From Eretmocerus hayati (Eukaryota; Arthropoda; Insecta; Hymenoptera; Aphelinidae): a stretch of 64,000 nucleotides of DNA. The stretch's first letter is position 1. Every line of letters begins with the position of its first letter. A program made the position numbers and the translations under genes. A model generated the notes under the pieces. The model had not been told where the DNA came from. It did no database searches and saw nothing but the letters and a program-made list of their open reading frames with translations. Positions 1 to 9,840 of the stretch are shown piece by piece. The stretch is taken from contig CM056744.1 of assembly GCA_029851415.1 (NCBI GenBank), positions 105,309,338 through 105,373,337 on the forward strand. The letters are read 5' to 3'.

Positions 1-37
1 TTCTGAACTTTTGTCTATCCACTGCGATTGTCATTAA

Positions 38-195
38 CACGTTCGCTGCGGCGGGGCCCACCGGTGGGCCCCGCGTGTCTTTCCCCCAGTGCTGAGAATT
101 TCGGCCTTATGGGAAATAACATTGGGCGGGGCCCACCGGTGGGCCCCGCCGCATCTGGGGACAGATCACTGATTTCAGCCTCCGCAGCGAACGTG
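38..195. mobile_element. 158-bp TTAA-flanked MITE (piggyBac-like)
   Basis: A perfect 14-bp terminal inverted repeat (CACGTTCGCTGCGG at 38-51, its complement at 182-195) is flanked on both sides by TTAA (34-37 and 196-199), the target duplication used by piggyBac and Kolobok elements. The interior carries two copies of a GC-rich palindrome (around 51-76 and 126-152) and has no coding capacity. It is a non-autonomous miniature element. Superfamily assignment to piggyBac is inference from the TTAA site; Kolobok also uses TTAA. Confidence 0.8.
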
Positions 196-291
196 TTAAT
201 AATAACTTTTCGAGTCCAGCGGTTACATATGGATATCAAACAAGTTGACTAGAAACAATGCTTATTCATTTCATGAACTTGGGTCAATAAT

Positions 292-855
292 TTGGACTGT
301 CATTTGGGCCAATCATCAGAGGTAAAGACTCACTGCTTTATGATTCAAACTAACATAATTCAAGAAATATATCAAAGTTCATCATCTTCCATCTTCCCAG
401 TGACTTCTAAGATGTATCTACAATTCTTTCTTGATCTCGAAGCAGGAAACTCAGATCTGCATAAGGCTGTGACTAAGGGACTAGAAGCTACTGCCTTGAG
501 TCTTTTGAATCAAGGTGCGGACTTTACCACACAAAATAGTAGAGGTGAAACAGCTCTCCATATTGCATTTCACAAGAATTTGCCAAGAGTAGTTGAAAAA
601 ATTCTGACTAATTATGAAAATTTTGTAAACAATGTAACGGATAACAATGGGTTGTCTTGTCTGCACATTGCTTTTTCAGTCAGAGGAAAAATTGGTATTG
701 CTCCTGTTGAGTTCTCTGCGGCGGCAATAGAGACTCCAGCACTTTTGTATCCAAGCGCTGTCACGTGGCGCCCCCAAGCCGTAGCGACTCTTACTACTGC
801 GCTATCGTTTTTCTCTCGCCGCTTCAGGCTCGTTTTCTTTCAACCAGCTCGGTGA
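292..855 (+). pseudogene. Ankyrin-repeat ORF, probably a fragment
   Basis: An open frame of about 187 codons whose middle part (roughly codons 50-132, positions 440-690) reads as two to three ankyrin repeats: SDLHKAVTKG, then GADFTTQNSRGETALHIAF, then VTDNNGLSCLHIAF. Ankyrin repeats are protein-protein binding modules. No catalytic domain is visible. The last 55 codons lose the ankyrin pattern and look like unrelated sequence read in frame. A possible 3' splice site (CAG at about 441-443) precedes the first repeat, so this may be an exon of a larger broken gene. The frame begins at TTG, not ATG. It ends directly before a Copia integrase reading frame in another phase. The ankyrin identity is clear; function and intactness are not. 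Confidence 0.55.
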
Positions 856-856
856 C

Positions 857-1978
857 TTGTCTTACTCACTAGATGACATGGATTTAGACGAAAATAATTT
901 CAATGAGAAGATTATAGACCTAGAAGCAGACCACAATGACGATGTTTTCAGTAACTTGCTCAACAAACAATTTGAGACTGAGGTCAAACAGACATCATCA
1001 AAAATGGATCCGGGTATGCTCTGGCATAAACGTCTAGGCCATGCGTCACTAGAATATCTCAAGAGACTGAAGAAGGACGAAATCTGTCTAAAAGGGGTCA
1101 CATTCCCCGAATCCATCGAGGACTGTGAAGTGTGCATTCTAGCCAAGATGGAAAAGCTACCTTTCAAAGAGAAAAGAAGCAAGGCAACAAAGTCGATGAA
1201 AAGGATACATGTAGATGGAATGGGACCAGTGACACCAAAATCGTTCCCTGGAGGAAACAGATTCATAGTCACGTTTACAGATGACTACTCCAGATTCACA
1301 AAATCTTATGCAATAAAACACAAGAGTGAATCTGGAACGTGTCTAGTAAAATGCCTGGTTTCAATGAGAAATACTTTGGGTAAAGAAAAAAAGGTGAGCC
1401 ACATCAGAGGTGACAATGCACTAGAATTCACTGCCGGAAAGTTTCTAGAGGTTATGAAGGAAGAAAAGATCGAAGCAGACTTTGCACCACCGTATACTCC
1501 GGAACACAACGGCACAGCAGAGAGAATCAACAAAACTCTTGCGTGTAAAATTAGAGCGTTGTTGACCGACTCTGTTCTACTCCAGAGTATGTGGATGCTA
1601 GCACGAGAAGTAGCTGTACATGTATACAATCGGTCACCACACGCTAGTATTGGATTCGAAATACCACTGAAGAAGTTTGCCCCTGATCAGCGATCGAATG
1701 TGGATGAACTTCGAAGGTTTGGATGCTTAGCCTATGTGAAGATTCCCAAAGCGGCAACAAAGTTCTCTCTAAGAGCCATCAAAACTTTCCTCGTCGGTTA
1801 TTCCAAATCTGGCTACGTGCTATGGCATCCGCAGACTGGAAAATTCCTGAACTCAAGACATGTAAAGTTCAATGAAAAACTAACCTATAAAGATGTACTA
1901 CGATCAAAGCGAAATGGAAATATGAACTCTATTGCATCAACCAATATATTTCCCACACCAAGAACAGAAGGGATTTGA
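857..1978 (+). pseudogene. Copia (Ty1) retrotransposon fragment: GAG-pre-integrase and integrase
   Basis: A 373-codon frame covering the zinc-binding and core integrase segment of a Copia-type polyprotein. The HHCC finger is visible as H57, H62, C90 and C93 (WHKRLGH then CEVC). The catalytic triad is D120 (HVDGMG), D186 (RGDNALEF) and E222 (HNGTAERIN), with 35 residues between the second D and E, the D,D-35-E spacing of retroviral-type integrases. The nucleocapsid and protease regions upstream and the reverse transcriptase and RNase H downstream are missing, and no flanking LTRs were seen. Integrase inserts element cDNA into the host genome. The catalytic residues are intact but the element is a truncated relic. 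The frame starts at TTG, so no real start codon is claimed. Confidence 0.88.
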
Positions 1979-2189
1979 AATCATGACTAATGATATTGAG
2001 ACGATATTGATCAATGATAATGGGATGTCTCGAAATATCAAGGATTTATCTGGCTCACTGTGACGTCGCAGCACGGTAAAGTTCCATCGAGTCTTGTTTT
2101 TGAGTTAGAATGCCAAATGTATTAACGAACATCCATGACACTAGTAAATGATCTTTTGAGATGATGATCTATGACATGCCAAGGCGCAC

Positions 2190-3175
2190 GTTGAGTGCAT
2201 CATCGACAACAACGGAACAGTCCCAAGTTCGTCTCAAGTGGACAATTTGCCTGAGGATCTGGAGGATGAAAGTGATTCTGCTGGTCAATCATGTCCAAAG
2301 AGGTAGGGTGGAACAGTAAAAAAGCGGATTTCCGAGCATCATCGAAACTTAGAGATTCTTCTCCCAAGAAGGCGCAGTATTTAGCAATCAGTCGAGGCAT
2401 CACCGGGAACTATTAGATAGTCCCGATTTATTCGCAAGTCGAGACTTTGGCCGAAAAGTCCCGAGGGTGTAAGTAATCCTGGAGGTGGATCATGGCCAAA
2501 GAAGCAGAATGGCACAGCAGAAAAGCGGATTGCCGAGTTCATCCTCGAATGATGATTGTGCCCAGAGGAGCCGAAAGATGCGAAGGATTTTGCAGGTCAA
2601 ACATGGAGCAAGGAGCAGAATGGGATAAAGAAAGAGCGAATTCACGAGAATTATCGGGAAATGGATATTCCTCTCTCGTGGAGACACAGTATTGAGCAAT
2701 CAATGAATGCATCTACGGAAAATATGGGATAGCCCCGATTATTACTCAAGCGATTGTTTTGCGCGGAAGATCCGGAGGTTGCAAGTAATCTTCCAAGTCG
2801 ATCATGAACCGAGGAGCAGAGTAGAACAGTAGGAGATCTGATTGTCGAGCGACATCGGGTCATGGAAATTTCTTTCTCATACAGAGACAGTATTGAGTAA
2901 TCGATGAAAGCATCAACCGGAACTATCGGATAGTCCCATTTTCCCTTCAACGATTATCTTGCAGGAAGATACCAGTGATTCTGATGGTCAAACATGGCCC
3001 AAGAAGCAGAATGAAGCATTAGTAGATCGGTTTGCCGAGCAAAAAAGAGTTGAGGGAATTTTTTGCCTATGGAGACACAGTATCGAGCAATCAATGAATT
3101 CATCACCGGGACATCAGCCAATTTCGTATTCTACTCATGGGAACAAATTAATGAAGCAAATCACTCAATTAAGTT
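2190..3175 (+). repeat. Degenerate tandem repeats after the Copia fragment
   Basis: A motif CAGTATTGAGCAATCAATGA recurs in diverged form near 2375, 2686, 2888 and 3078, and a second motif (GTGATTCTGMTGGTCAAWCATG) near 2272 and 2970 sits in the same register. The spacings (about 311, 202 and 190 bp) suggest an ancient tandem array of about 200 bp per unit with one unit altered. The position suggests amplification of the acidic linker that follows integrase in Copia polyproteins, but all copies carry stops. Confidence 0.5.
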
Positions 3176-3179
3176 GATG

Positions 3180-4438
3180 ATCAATAATGCAACTAGAACC
3201 TGATTCAGCAACTCTAACTGGAAATCAGCGGAGACACTTTTCCTCAGCAAAATCGTGTTTTGTGTTGATCTTTAACAAACAATATGTACAGCATCAATCA
3301 TTCCAGAATCGAATTTAGTGACCCTCAAATGTCTGTGAATATATTTTTACATTCTCAATACTGTTGACCGATACTAGAAAGGAGTATTAGGAAGATAATT
3401 AGAAGTCCGATTGGAATTACGTGCTACTTGGAGATTTACTGGCATAATAAGATCGGAATGACATCTTTAAGCAGGCCTTTCGCCAGAGATCAAGTAACAC
3501 GAAGTTCTAAGTGCAACAGGGTCGAGATTTCCATGTCTCATGCCAAAGGGACATATTTGTAACTGAATTACGCGAGAAAAATGTCTTCTTCCACCGTGAC
3601 TACAGTCATCAGTAATTGACGACATCAATCATACTTGGCTAGATTCATAGGTTTCCCACTCCTGAATCAAATGCCGTTTCCAGAGTTACATTCCTAATCA
3701 CCGCCCCGATTACAGGATTGTAAATTAGGGCGAATGTAAACATTTCGAGAATATTGTGATACACTAACAACTATCATTTGCTCTGTTACTCCGATAAGGA
3801 CAGTCGTCAGAAGAGCAGATTTCGATACTTTGTTGTACAATTGATCATTCATCGGATTTTCATGATTGTTGAGCAATCTCTCTCAAGCCTACAGGCTAAG
3901 GCGTGGATCTTGAATCAGCGTGACACCAAAAAATCAAATTCTCCCGCATAACATATCTTGTATTACTGGTTCATAGAAAAATTTAGACTTCAGAAGTATT
4001 TGAGAGTGTTGGGGAAAGATTTTTCTCGGAAGTTTTTAGTCAAAGTCGCCAGTTGCCCCAAATTATGACTCTTGTAACGGTAATATGACGTGATCACAGA
4101 ATTGTACAAATTGTGACATTTGCTTCTAAGTATGAATGCTGGAGTCTACTCCTACGCTGCGATATCGCTCTTGATCAAGCGTGGAGGGGAATGAAGTGCC
4201 AGCGAATTCAGATGGAGAAGGATGAGATCGAACTCCATAATGTTTTGCAGACATTTGCGGCTCATTTTCATAACCCAGCTTCAACTGAGCCCCTATCCTT
4301 CCTACCCACAGCGCACACCGATGATTGATAGTCCCAATCTGATGTCCTGGTCCAATTTTTCGTATTTCGGGATCAGTTCGGTACTTCGGTCTAAAATATG
4401 ACCATGAATCGCTGGGTTGAGCCACCGCATCCTCGCCG
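3180..4438. other. Gene-free AT-rich stretch
   Basis: No open frame with recognisable protein, no inverted ends and no tandem repeat was seen. Probably decayed transposon or unique intergenic DNA. Confidence 0.5.
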
Positions 4439-4528
4439 AGTTCAGAAGATCATGAGCTTGTTCGATAATTAAGGAATTCTTCCGAAATCAAGATTAAATA
4501 AATCTCATACACGCAATATTCAAAGCTT
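4439..4528. repeat. 90-bp direct repeat, left copy
   Basis: Base-for-base identical to 5086-5175. It begins AGTTCAGAAGATCATGAG and ends ATATTCAAAGCTT. The pair brackets the retroposed segment 4529-5085, so it is read here as an unusually long target-site duplication. Confidence 0.85.
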
Positions 4529-5085
4529 TTTTTTTTTTTTTTATTCGAAGCATTGAGGCCTTGAAGGCCTATACAGCTTTACTGTGTGGTGATACTGTAT
4601 TCTGTGTACTGTGTTACGACTAGCGCAAGCTGTGTTCTGTTCTTGATCCTCGTACTCGTGGTTGATACGGAGAACTTCCCGGCACAGCCCACCAGAGATG
4701 GCCACTGTGCCCTCCTTGTTTATCCGGGCCCTCCCGACAGCTACTCCCAGATCCCACCCGCGTGCATCAGACGACTTATTCAGACACTCTGACAATGCAC
4801 CTAAACCCTTTATTCAAGGCCTTCAGTGACCCTTTATTCAAGGCATCAACGGGTGAAACTGCTCGCAGTGACGGACTCACCTACTCGCAGAGTGGCAGGT
4901 CTCATTTGTATAACTGAGAGATAACAGTGTGTCAGTGTACTGTGTGTTTATGTAAACTCTTCGCATTCGCCCGGTTTTACCCGTGAGGCAAGGGAAAACT
5001 TTATTGTGTAAAGAAAACCCGCCTCGAAGAGCCCGGTGCACTTATCGCGTTACCGATTGGGCATAGATCTTACGCATCAGCGATC
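4529..5085 (-). mobile_element. Retroposed sequence with poly(A) tail between 90-bp direct repeats
   Basis: On the minus strand the segment ends in GAATAAAA followed by a continuous A run (the plus-strand T run at 4527-4542), that is an AATAAA signal merged with a poly(A) tail. It is bracketed by identical 90-bp direct repeats. This is the signature of target-primed reverse transcription of an RNA. Near the 3' end the phrase CCTTGAATAAAGGGT appears twice (plus-strand positions about 4807-4860). An 84-codon minus frame (4795-4541) matches nothing recognised. It could be a 5'-truncated LINE, a SINE or a processed transcript; no reverse transcriptase is present. Confidence 0.65.
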
Positions 5086-5175
5086 AGTTCAGAAGATCAT
5101 GAGCTTGTTCGATAATTAAGGAATTCTTCCGAAATCAAGATTAAATAAATCTCATACACGCAATATTCAAAGCTT
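5086..5175. repeat. 90-bp direct repeat, right copy
   Basis: Identical to 4439-4528 over 90 bp. Sequence continuing rightward (ATATGAGGGT) is presumed to be the original flank of the pre-insertion site. Confidence 0.85.
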
Positions 5176-6345
5176 ATATGAGGGTTTTCGCGAAAGTTTG
5201 AAGAATCTGAAATAGGAAAGAATTTTTTCCTTCGCACACCTTGGGAATGAGTTTCATATGATTCCTAGACCTTGGAAACATGTGAAAAAAGGTGCCACTG
5301 TTTTCTAACCCAAGATATCTAGTTCAGAACGACAATTACGGAATTTTACACTTGAAACATTCCTGAAGCAACTTTAGTTGAATAGATTCAACTCGAATCA
5401 TCATTAAGACGATTGTTAGAAATTATATTTTGCCTGACTTGACTCTAGGGAAGAAGTCTCCATTGAATTATCAGGAATTTGATGAAAATCTCCATCAACA
5501 AATCATGCGGTCGCGACAGTCTAATTTCAATTCCTGGAGTATACTGTAGTGTTATTACGTTCATATTTCAGTCGTATACCACGGAAACATGAAAAAATCC
5601 GCGATCCCATAACTTTTAGAAGCTCATTTTGCTTACTTTCGGAGATCAAATATTTTTCCTGAGCTTCTCACAGAGATACTGACCCATAATGGCAATTTCT
5701 AACAATGCTCTTATACCCCTCTTGTGATAAAAGAAGAAAGAGGACACCATTCCAAACCTGTGCCTTGCGTTTGCTGAGCATGCCCTCCGGAAATAACGAT
5801 TTTCGAAGCCAGTGGCGCGAAATTTTCATAAGTTTTGGAGCACCGCGAAATTTTTCTGGATCATAGCACAAATAGAAACCAAACGGGATTCGATTCGTCT
5901 CGTTTTGAACTCCGAAATCCCCCTTCTATAATTTCCGTTTGGGACAAGGTATTTCTTCATTTTAGCAAACTATAGCTAGAGGGAATGTTTTCACAAAACT
6001 GAGTTACGTCGACAAATGAGGGCTAACATTACGGCCAAAGCCACGCACATCTCTGATACAAATTTTTCTCGAAAATATAGTCATAGTGGATGAACATATA
6101 ATTTCACCAGAATTTTTGAGGGTTAGGTCATTTTGTTACAGTACTATCAATTTTGAAAAAAAGCGAAAGTCCGCACGCAAACACCCTGAAATCGGTGTTT
6201 GCGGTCTGCTGTTGACAAACCGGTGCATGTCTCAGCAAAATCGAATAGAGAACGTATTGAGTGATGGCAGATACTCATGCCACTTCTTTCAGGAATCAAT
6301 ACCTCACAATATCTGTACAACAGTGGAGTTACACAAAACTTGAAA
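5176..6345. other. Gene-free stretch
   Basis: No recognisable coding sequence or repeat boundaries. Short open frames (for example 6086-6343) have no gene-like features. Confidence 0.5.
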
Positions 6346-6349
6346 GTTT

Positions 6350-6826
6350 CGCGGGAACCCTCAGATATTGATCCCGGGAAATATATGGAAAAAGATATAG
6401 CGTCCCAGAAATTGAAAATATATATGAGAAACGTCCCAGAAATCGTATATATATGTGGAAAACGTCCCGAATCACTTCATATCTGATAAATTACTGATAT
6501 CCTCATTTTGTGGGATGCATATATATATGAGAAATATATTATCCCAGAAATAGAGAATATATACAAAAAAAGTCCCAGAAAGTTCTAAATATGATATTTA
6601 ATCATATATTGTCAAATTCTGGGACGAAATATATATTTTCAAGAAAAAAATTTTCATATATATATTGCGTCCCAGAAATTGGAAATATGGCAAATATTCT
6701 CATATTCTAGGACGTCCCAGAATATGTGAAAATAGAAGGAGGCCTTCTGGGACGGCCCAGAAATTAGAAAAAGTCCCAGAAATTGGAGTAAGCTGTCACG
6801 GAATATCCCAGAATCTCTAGTTAAAG

Positions 6827-6830
<4 letters not shown>
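6350..6830. repeat. Irregular tandem array of GTCCCAGAAAT motifs
   Basis: About eleven copies of the motif GTCCCAGAAAT(T/C)G, complete or diverged, occur in both orientations (for example near 6401, 6434, 6541, 6571, 6668, 6711, 6774, 6804; inverted near 6620 and 6748), separated by ATATAT-rich linkers. It resembles a degraded minisatellite or the sub-terminal repeats of a transposon. No coding capacity. Confidence 0.7.

Positions 6831-6886
<56 letters not shown>
6829..6886. repeat. (AT)n microsatellite
   Basis: Uninterrupted AT dinucleotide run of about 58 bp closing the GTCCCAGAAAT array. Confidence 0.95.
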
Positions 6887-6888
<2 letters not shown>

Positions 6889-6969
6889 TTCGAATGACTC
6901 ATAAGTTCGCGCGATCAGTGATTTTATTCTTTACTCAAGGTATAGTTAGGTTCCTGTTGCTCGCAGCTA

Positions 6970-7517
6970 CCCTGTTTTGCCTATTATAAGCCACTCTCCA
7001 AATATAAGCCACCTCCAAATATAAGCCAACCCCAAATATAAGCCACTCGAATGAAAGCCAGATCTTGAGAGGAATATGTACGTTCAACGATAAATAATGC
7101 TTGTTCCTCCCGTCAACAAGTGGGTCAGGCAGTTTTTTGTGACAAATAGATTGTCAATTCGTCGAGTCATCACTGATCAAATGTAAAAAAGTCAACAGTG
7201 ACTATAATTCACACGATCGATGAATATCAATAATAAGATATCTTTAAATTATCGACAAAGTGCTGAGAATTTTCTCAGTAATATCTGAAACTCCATGTAT
7301 GCAGGAATGTGTAAAAACCATTTTCCAATAACATTTTATAATACTTGATTGACATCTCATTTGTGACTTGGAATAACAATTGGTCTTTATACTTGATTCA
7401 AATGAATCTAGATGTTCGACGATAAGATATTCATCTGGGTAAGCCATCCTCCAAATATAAGCCATGCTTTGGAGCCAAAAAAATTATAAGCCATGGCTCA
7501 TAATAGGCAAAACACGG
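6970..7517. mobile_element. 548-bp TA-flanked MITE with ATATAAGCCAC sub-terminal repeats
   Basis: Terminal inverted repeats CCCTGTTTTGCCTATTATAA at the left and CCGTGTTTTGCCTATTATGA (complement of the right end) match at 22 of 24 bases and are flanked by TA (6968-6969, 7518-7519). Just inside the left end the phrase CCAAATATAAGCCAC is repeated three to four times (6995-7050), with matching copies inside the right end (7450-7495). There is no transposase. TA target and inverted ends point to the Tc1/mariner/pogo superfamily. Confidence 0.75.
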
Positions 7518-7602
7518 TAGCAAGCTTTTTGACAGTAGCAACCGCAATTTCGTGTGACAAATCACATTGCTTTGTACACAGTCTTGTAATATGAGTTTCA
7601 TA

Positions 7603-8301
7603 CAGTAGAATCCGGTTATAACCAGCTCCAAGGGACTAAAGGAAAATGCTCGTTATAACCGGACCTCGCTGTAACCGGACTCCGTTTTATCGGGTCCAAT
7701 TCATATGACTTCGTTATCACTACCCCTGATGAATGAAGAAAAACTCATCTCGAGTTCGTAAAGTATCTTTTATCAAGAAAGCAAATAACTAATGATGAAC
7801 AATCCCAATACGATGACAGGGCGACAATGACGTAGATGTGCATTATTCCTTTTAATGATATGGACATACAATATTTAGAAATTCGCATTCGTCATAAGTT
7901 CAAAGAACCGCAAAATGAAAACGAACAGATACACATGATGGAAAATTGTAACTATGAAATTTCAATGTTGCTTCAGAGTTAACGAGGTCGCACTCGTCAT
8001 GGATTTTGTCTCTTCTTTGTATTCGATCTATCCATTTTGCTCACTAGAATCGTACTGTATGCGCATTCACATTGATACTCGTATTTACCTCGAGTCTCAA
8101 GCTCCCAAACTCAGAATTGTTCGGCATTCACATCAATTTGCTCAGTATAGCCGGTGCCGGAGCAAATTTTGACAGAATTTTTGCTCGTTATAACCGAATT
8201 CTCGCTCTATCCGGATCGTCATAGCCGGACCCGTTTGCACATAAATTATATGGTGGCCAACCAAATCTTCCAAATTTGCTCGTTATAACCGGATTCTACT
8301 G
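7603..8301. mobile_element. 699-bp pogo-like MITE
   Basis: Terminal inverted repeats start CAGTAGAATCCGGTTATAAC at the left and give the same 20 bases on the complement of the right end, flanked by TA (7601-7602, 8302-8303). Additional sub-terminal copies of TCGTTATAACCGGA lie at about 7650-7680 and 8185-8225. The CAGT start, TA target and GTTATAAC content are typical of pogo-family elements. The interior encodes no transposase; a 72-codon frame (7954-8172) ends inside the right sub-terminal repeat and is not considered a gene. Confidence 0.82.
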
Positions 8302-8405
8302 TATATGGATACATGCCAATGAAGGATGATTTTATGCACTTCAAAGTTGATTCACATTAGTATATTATGTGACGAGTGCGGAGCATGAGTCGCAAATGAA
8401 ATTCT

Positions 8406-8495
8406 CTAGCTGTCCTTCTGCGCAAACACGACTTTTGACGGGTCCTCGCTCAGCGAGGACGAGTCGAGAACCGCGTTTGCAACGTAGACAGCTAG
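8406..8495. repeat. Imperfect 90-bp hairpin
   Basis: CTAGCTGTC at the left and GACAGCTAG at the right are perfect complements. The inner arms (TTTGACGGGTCCTCGCT against AGCGAGGACGAGTCGAGAA, and GCGCAAAC against GTTTGC) also pair with mismatches. Probably a small palindromic MITE remnant or terminal hairpin. Confidence 0.55.
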
Positions 8496-8519
8496 AAAGT
8501 TCCGTTTAAGGGAATTGAG

Positions 8520-8880
8520 ACAGTTAGACTCCAGCTAATCAAAATTAGATGCACTTTAGCTCTTTTTGAAGGTCTCAAAACAAGCTCCGAAATAGGCTGA
8601 AATGAGTTGCAGAATATTGAGGTAGATACGTGTTGTTGGGGAAATGGCTGAATGGAGACATGTTGGGTACACCCTTTTGCAAACTCGCGAGAAATAACTT
8701 CTTAGAAAAGTCGTGACAGCTTGGCCCTGTCTAGTCAGAATTTAGCTCAATTGAGCTCATTTCGAAGCTCTCAGATCGAGCTTTAAAATGCAATGAAGTA
8801 CGTTGGAAAATTTTGGAATGGACCGAAACTATTGGCGAAATGAGTGAAGGGAGCAACCATGTTGGGTACTTTTACCTTAT
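8520..8880. repeat. Diverged ~200-bp tandem duplication
   Basis: Two diverged copies can be matched by eye: TTAGCTC...GAAGCTCTCA...GAGCTT blocks recur, and GGGGAAATGGCTGAATGGAG...CATGTTGGGTAC (about 8638) corresponds to GGCGAAATGAGTGAAGGGAG...CATGTTGGGTAC (about 8833). No coding content recognised. Confidence 0.45.
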
Positions 8881-9233
8881 TCATGGGTACTCCCATAAAT
8901 CGTGTAGTATGAGCTCTAAGATTACTGATGAGGTAGAAAATTAAAATATAATCGTACTTGTGTATCCCCACCCTTTAAGATGGAATGAAGAATATCGAAT
9001 GATTAATATCAGAGACTTCAATTTTAATATCTATCGAAAGCATCAGGGGGCTACATGGAGTTTTTTATCTATTCTCAAGTAGATTTTGGAGTGCGAAGAT
9101 CATGATAGCAATCAAGAATGTTCCTTCTCCATCGGATCCACATTTTTCTTCAGTTTTGTTCAACACCCAGTGTACATCCACCAACATGCAAATTTTGAGT
9201 CGGAATTCACAATATATCAGCTGTGTATGAATT
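8881..9233. other. Upstream flank of the small spliced gene
   Basis: AT-rich stretch with no repeats found. It would hold the promoter and 5' UTR of the gene that starts at 9234. A weak alternative upstream exon could end near 9220, but its reading phase does not fit. Confidence 0.35.
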
Positions 9234-9840
9234 ATGATAAGATTGTCAAACTACTCACTTGTTGATATTCCAGGACGATTTGGACAAGAAATACCGCTTG
9301 AGATTCCTGATTATTTTGCGATGGATATTGTGAATCTTTGTACGGATAATTTATTCTTTGAAACGAATGCTGATCAAGAGGCACTAGCACAATCTGAGCA
9401 ACCAATTGAAGAGTGCAATGATCTGGATCTGCAAACATCGATAGATCAAAGTAAGGCTCTGAAATACACATGTGAGAGTCATTCCTCAGCTCAGTGTGGG
9501 TTATAATTTTTCAGTCCAAAGCAATCCGGGTCTCTTCGGCTCGTGGGTTGAGATGGCGTTGGAATGCTTTGATGAAGATTATTGTCATGAAATCAGTGCG
9601 CCTCATCAAAGTAAGAACTAAGTGCGTCACAAATATGCGAGTGGAGAGGCTGTACTCATCGGAGAGAGGTAAGCTATCATCTCGTGAAATCATACGAGGG
9701 CTAGATGTCAGCCTTCAGACAGAATTCATATATTCGTATCTTGAACCAATCTATATCTCATCATACTGCAACTGTGAAATGTCATACATTCCACAGGTGA
9801 ATTTCGAGGCGGTGAATCCACTGTAGCCCAGCAACAGTGA
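9234..9840 (+). CDS. Probable small three-exon gene, product not recognised (118 aa)
   Basis: Three exons join into one open frame: 9234-9450, 9515-9610 and 9797-9840, total 357 nt, ATG to TGA. Both introns (64 and 186 bp) have good sites: AAA|GTAAGG with TTTTTCAG, and AAA|GTAAGA with CATTCCACAG. Both junctions are phase 1, and exon 2 has no stop only in the frame the splice demands. The start ATG has A at -3. The product is acidic and Cys-containing, with segments EIPDYFAMDIVNLCTDNLFF and SWVEMALECFDEDYCHEI. No signal peptide, membrane span or known domain is evident. An alternative reading uses an acceptor at 9273 (ATATTCCAG) with an upstream exon not found here. It lies outside TMTC2, downstream of it, on the opposite strand. 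Splice logic supports a gene; function is unknown. Confidence 0.5.

Noticed and set aside
4586..4792. 68-codon plus frame and overlapping 84-codon minus frame inside the retroposed segment as genes
   Set aside because: No recognised family; both overlap on opposite strands in a poly(A)-tailed insert.
6829..6886. CRISPR array or regular spacer repeats near the GTCCCAGAAAT motifs
   Set aside because: Eukaryotic context, irregular spacing, motifs in both orientations and no cas genes.
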